This document shows, one piece after another, positions 62,327 to 64,000 of a stretch of DNA of 64,000 bases. The stretch lies in contig JAPJBO010000384.1 in NCBI GenBank assembly GCA_030068145.1, forward strand, positions 1 through 64,000, in the 5' to 3' direction. Under the pieces are notes generated by a model. The model saw only the letters and a list, made by a program, of their open reading frames with translations. It was not told the DNA's origin and ran no database searches. The first letter of the stretch is position 1. The number at the start of each line of letters is the position of its first letter. This DNA is from Diplonema papillatum. Lineage: Eukaryota; Euglenozoa; Diplonemea; Diplonemida; Diplonemidae. A program made the position numbers and the translations under genes.

Positions 62327-64000
62327 CTTCGTCGGTATCGGAGCCGCAGGACGTCCGGTCGGACTGCGTGTCGGAGTCTTGCTCTGCGTGGCCCGGGCCG
62401 CGGCCTCCTTCGGCTTCGATCCCGTCGGGCATGTCTTCTTGGCCCGGTTGCCCATCGTCCGACTCTCTTCCCTTTTCCCGGGCCACCGGGGCGAGCCGGA
62501 ACGCGGTCGTCTCGTGCGCGAGGGCGTGCGCCAGCTGCATGGCGAGCGCCTGCCTTTCGGACCAAGACGCGGGCCTCTCCCAGCTGCCCGCCGCCAGCCG
62601 GTTCGAGAAGTACAGGTCTCCCCCGCTCTCCGCGGGGCGCAGGCCAGGATCCGGCGCCGCGAGGTGCCGCAGCGGCGCTTCGGCGCGTCGGGCAATCGCC
62701 CGCTCCGCGTCGGCTTCCTCCGTGCCGGGCGCGAGTCCCAGCCGCCGTTCGCTGTCCGCCTTTTCCTGCTTCGCCGCGTCGCGCTTGTACAGGCACAGGG
62801 CCGGTTTAATCCCCCGGTCTGCCTGCGTCGCAGGATCGGCAGGCGCGTTCAGTGCCAGTTTCTTGCTGGCTGCCGCCTCGTCGTTGTCGTCCGGAGATGT
62901 GTGTTGCTGCTGTTCTTGTTCTTGCTGTGTGCCTGCCGCATGGCTACTGCCAGAACATGCGTTCGATGCTGGCTTTTTGCTGTCGTCGTCGTCGTCGTCC
63001 GGAGATGTGTGTTGCTGTGGTTGTTCTTGCTGTGTGCCTGCCGCAGGGCTACTGCCAGCACGTGCGTTCGATGCTGGCTTTTTGCTGGCTGCTGCCTCGT
63101 CGTCGTCGTCGTCCGGAGATGTGTGTTGTTGTTGTTGTTCTTGCTGTGTGCCTGCTGCAGGGCTACTGCCAGCACGTGCGTTCGATGCTGGCTTCTTGCT
63201 GGCCGCCGTCTCGTCGTTGTCGTCCGGAGATGCGTATTGTTGTTGTTGTTCTTGTTGCGTGCCTGCCGCTGGTTTCTCGCTGCCCGCCACCCCACCACCG
63301 TTTTCTGCCGACGTGCGTTTCGGGCTTCCTGACGCCTGGCTACCGCCCGCAGCAGCGTCCTCCAGCACGACGGACACCTCGCCCCCGGCTGCTTCTCCGC
63401 TGCGGCCGAGTGCCTGCGGGAGGCGGGAGGAGACGACCTGCGCGGATGCGTCGACCAGGGACTCGAACGCGTCTCGGAACAGGACGACGAGCTGCTGGAG
63501 CTTCCTGCCGTCGATCCAGCGGGCGAGGTTGGTCACGCCCTCCATGGGATCCGCCACCACCAGCGCCGTGTGCCACCGAGCGCTCTCCTGGTTCCACTTC
63601 CACGCGGGCGCGTGGTCCTTCTTAACGTACCGCCAGGAGCCCGCCCGCGAAAACCGCGTTTCGTACGCGATCCTCTGCTTCGCGATCTTCGCGCTCGGGA
63701 ACACGACGGCGTCGGTCTCGTGCCGGAAGTCCCACCCGTAGTGCCGGAAGAACGCCAGGAGCGCCTCTCCCGTATGCGGCGACCGGTGCTCCGCGGCTAG
63801 ATAGTCCACCTGAGGGACACCGTCGGATCCGCTTTGGAAGGCGTCGTACTTGACGAGCAACGGGTCGATGTATTCGTACGGCAAGTGCTTGCTCCTGCAC
63901 CACCGACCAATAAAGTCGATCGCGAGCACGAGGAGGGCGTACGACGACAGCAACGCGTCTCGCCCCGACGACCGCACCGCGCCGGACTGCTTACCCCAGT
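62327..64000 (-). CDS. Cid1/TRF4-like non-canonical poly(A)/(U) polymerase, C-terminal part (exon A, partial)
   Basis: The gene enters at the right edge, so the nucleotidyltransferase half with the catalytic Asp triad lies outside. Visible: the central-domain helix DALLSSYALLVLAIDFIGR, then the PAP-associated domain (GEALLAFFRHYGWDF, VVFPSAKIAKQR, VADPMEGVTNLARWIDGRKL, LVVLFRDAFESL). A long low-complexity tail follows with four copies of a ~38-residue repeat (SKKPASNARAGSSPAAGTQQ with QEQQQQHTSPDDDDDEAAA) at about 62850-63290, then a charged region. Donor GACGAAG|GTATTC at 62326 leaves phase 1; beyond it the frame enters a dispersed repeat. Such enzymes add A or U tails to RNA 3' ends in the nucleus, cytoplasm or mitochondrion. 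Two further exons are proposed at 60373 and 60026. Confidence 0.8.

Overview
This window comes from a microbial eukaryote that I cannot place more precisely. The eukaryotic evidence is: genes split by GT..AG introns whose phases match across exons; a two-membrane-pass receptor cyclase of the dCache-HAMP type; a non-canonical poly(A)/poly(U) polymerase; USP and OTU protease domains; eukaryote-type retroelements; and fragments of 28S rRNA sequence. It is a repeat-dominated accessory region. Host coding sequence is a small fraction, and most long open frames are products of tandem repeats.

Layout. 1-3.6 kb: a frameshifted tyrosine-recombinase (YR) retroelement, with YR, reverse transcriptase (RT) and RNase H on the minus strand, followed by a 71-bp satellite. 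3.7-6.2 kb: two overlapping plus-strand genes; the first carries an internal ubiquitin-like domain ending in Gly-Gly. 7.6-12.3 kb: a Penelope-like element with an upstream GIY-YIG ORF and an RT ORF that is fused to a complete-looking ubiquitin-specific protease. 12.9-13.6 kb: an orphan first exon of a dCache receptor. 14.1-23.4 kb: a 9.3-kb element bounded by ~200-bp inverted repeats made of short palindromes. It carries three unrecognised genes (one a secreted, probably GPI-anchored, two-domain protein) and two minisatellites, and its right end is split by a nested palindromic element. 23.5-24.7 kb: a small zinc-finger element with the same style of ends. 25-39 kb: rDNA-derived pieces, segmental duplications, minisatellites, a G-tract-inserting MITE and several dispersed repeat families, with no convincing host gene.

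39.6-51.1 kb (minus strand): one dCache-TM-HAMP-cyclase gene in at least four and probably five exons. Its introns are filled by a 30-bp array, a 94-bp array (a piece of the 9.3-kb element) and 28S-derived sequence. 53-56 kb: a terminal fragment of the YR element, a 41-bp array and an A-tailed SINE-like copy. 56-64 kb: a Pro/Ala/Gly-rich repeat protein, an ~860-bp (GAT)n tract, and the C-terminal part of a Cid1/TRF4-like nucleotidyltransferase. That gene runs off the right edge; its long intron holds an OTU-protease relic on the opposite strand.

The most notable theme is the number of ubiquitin-system domains (USP, ubiquitin-like, OTU) on or beside mobile DNA. The RT-USP fusion next to a ubiquitin-like protein with a Gly-Gly junction is the best candidate for an undescribed system. 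All functional links between them are inference.
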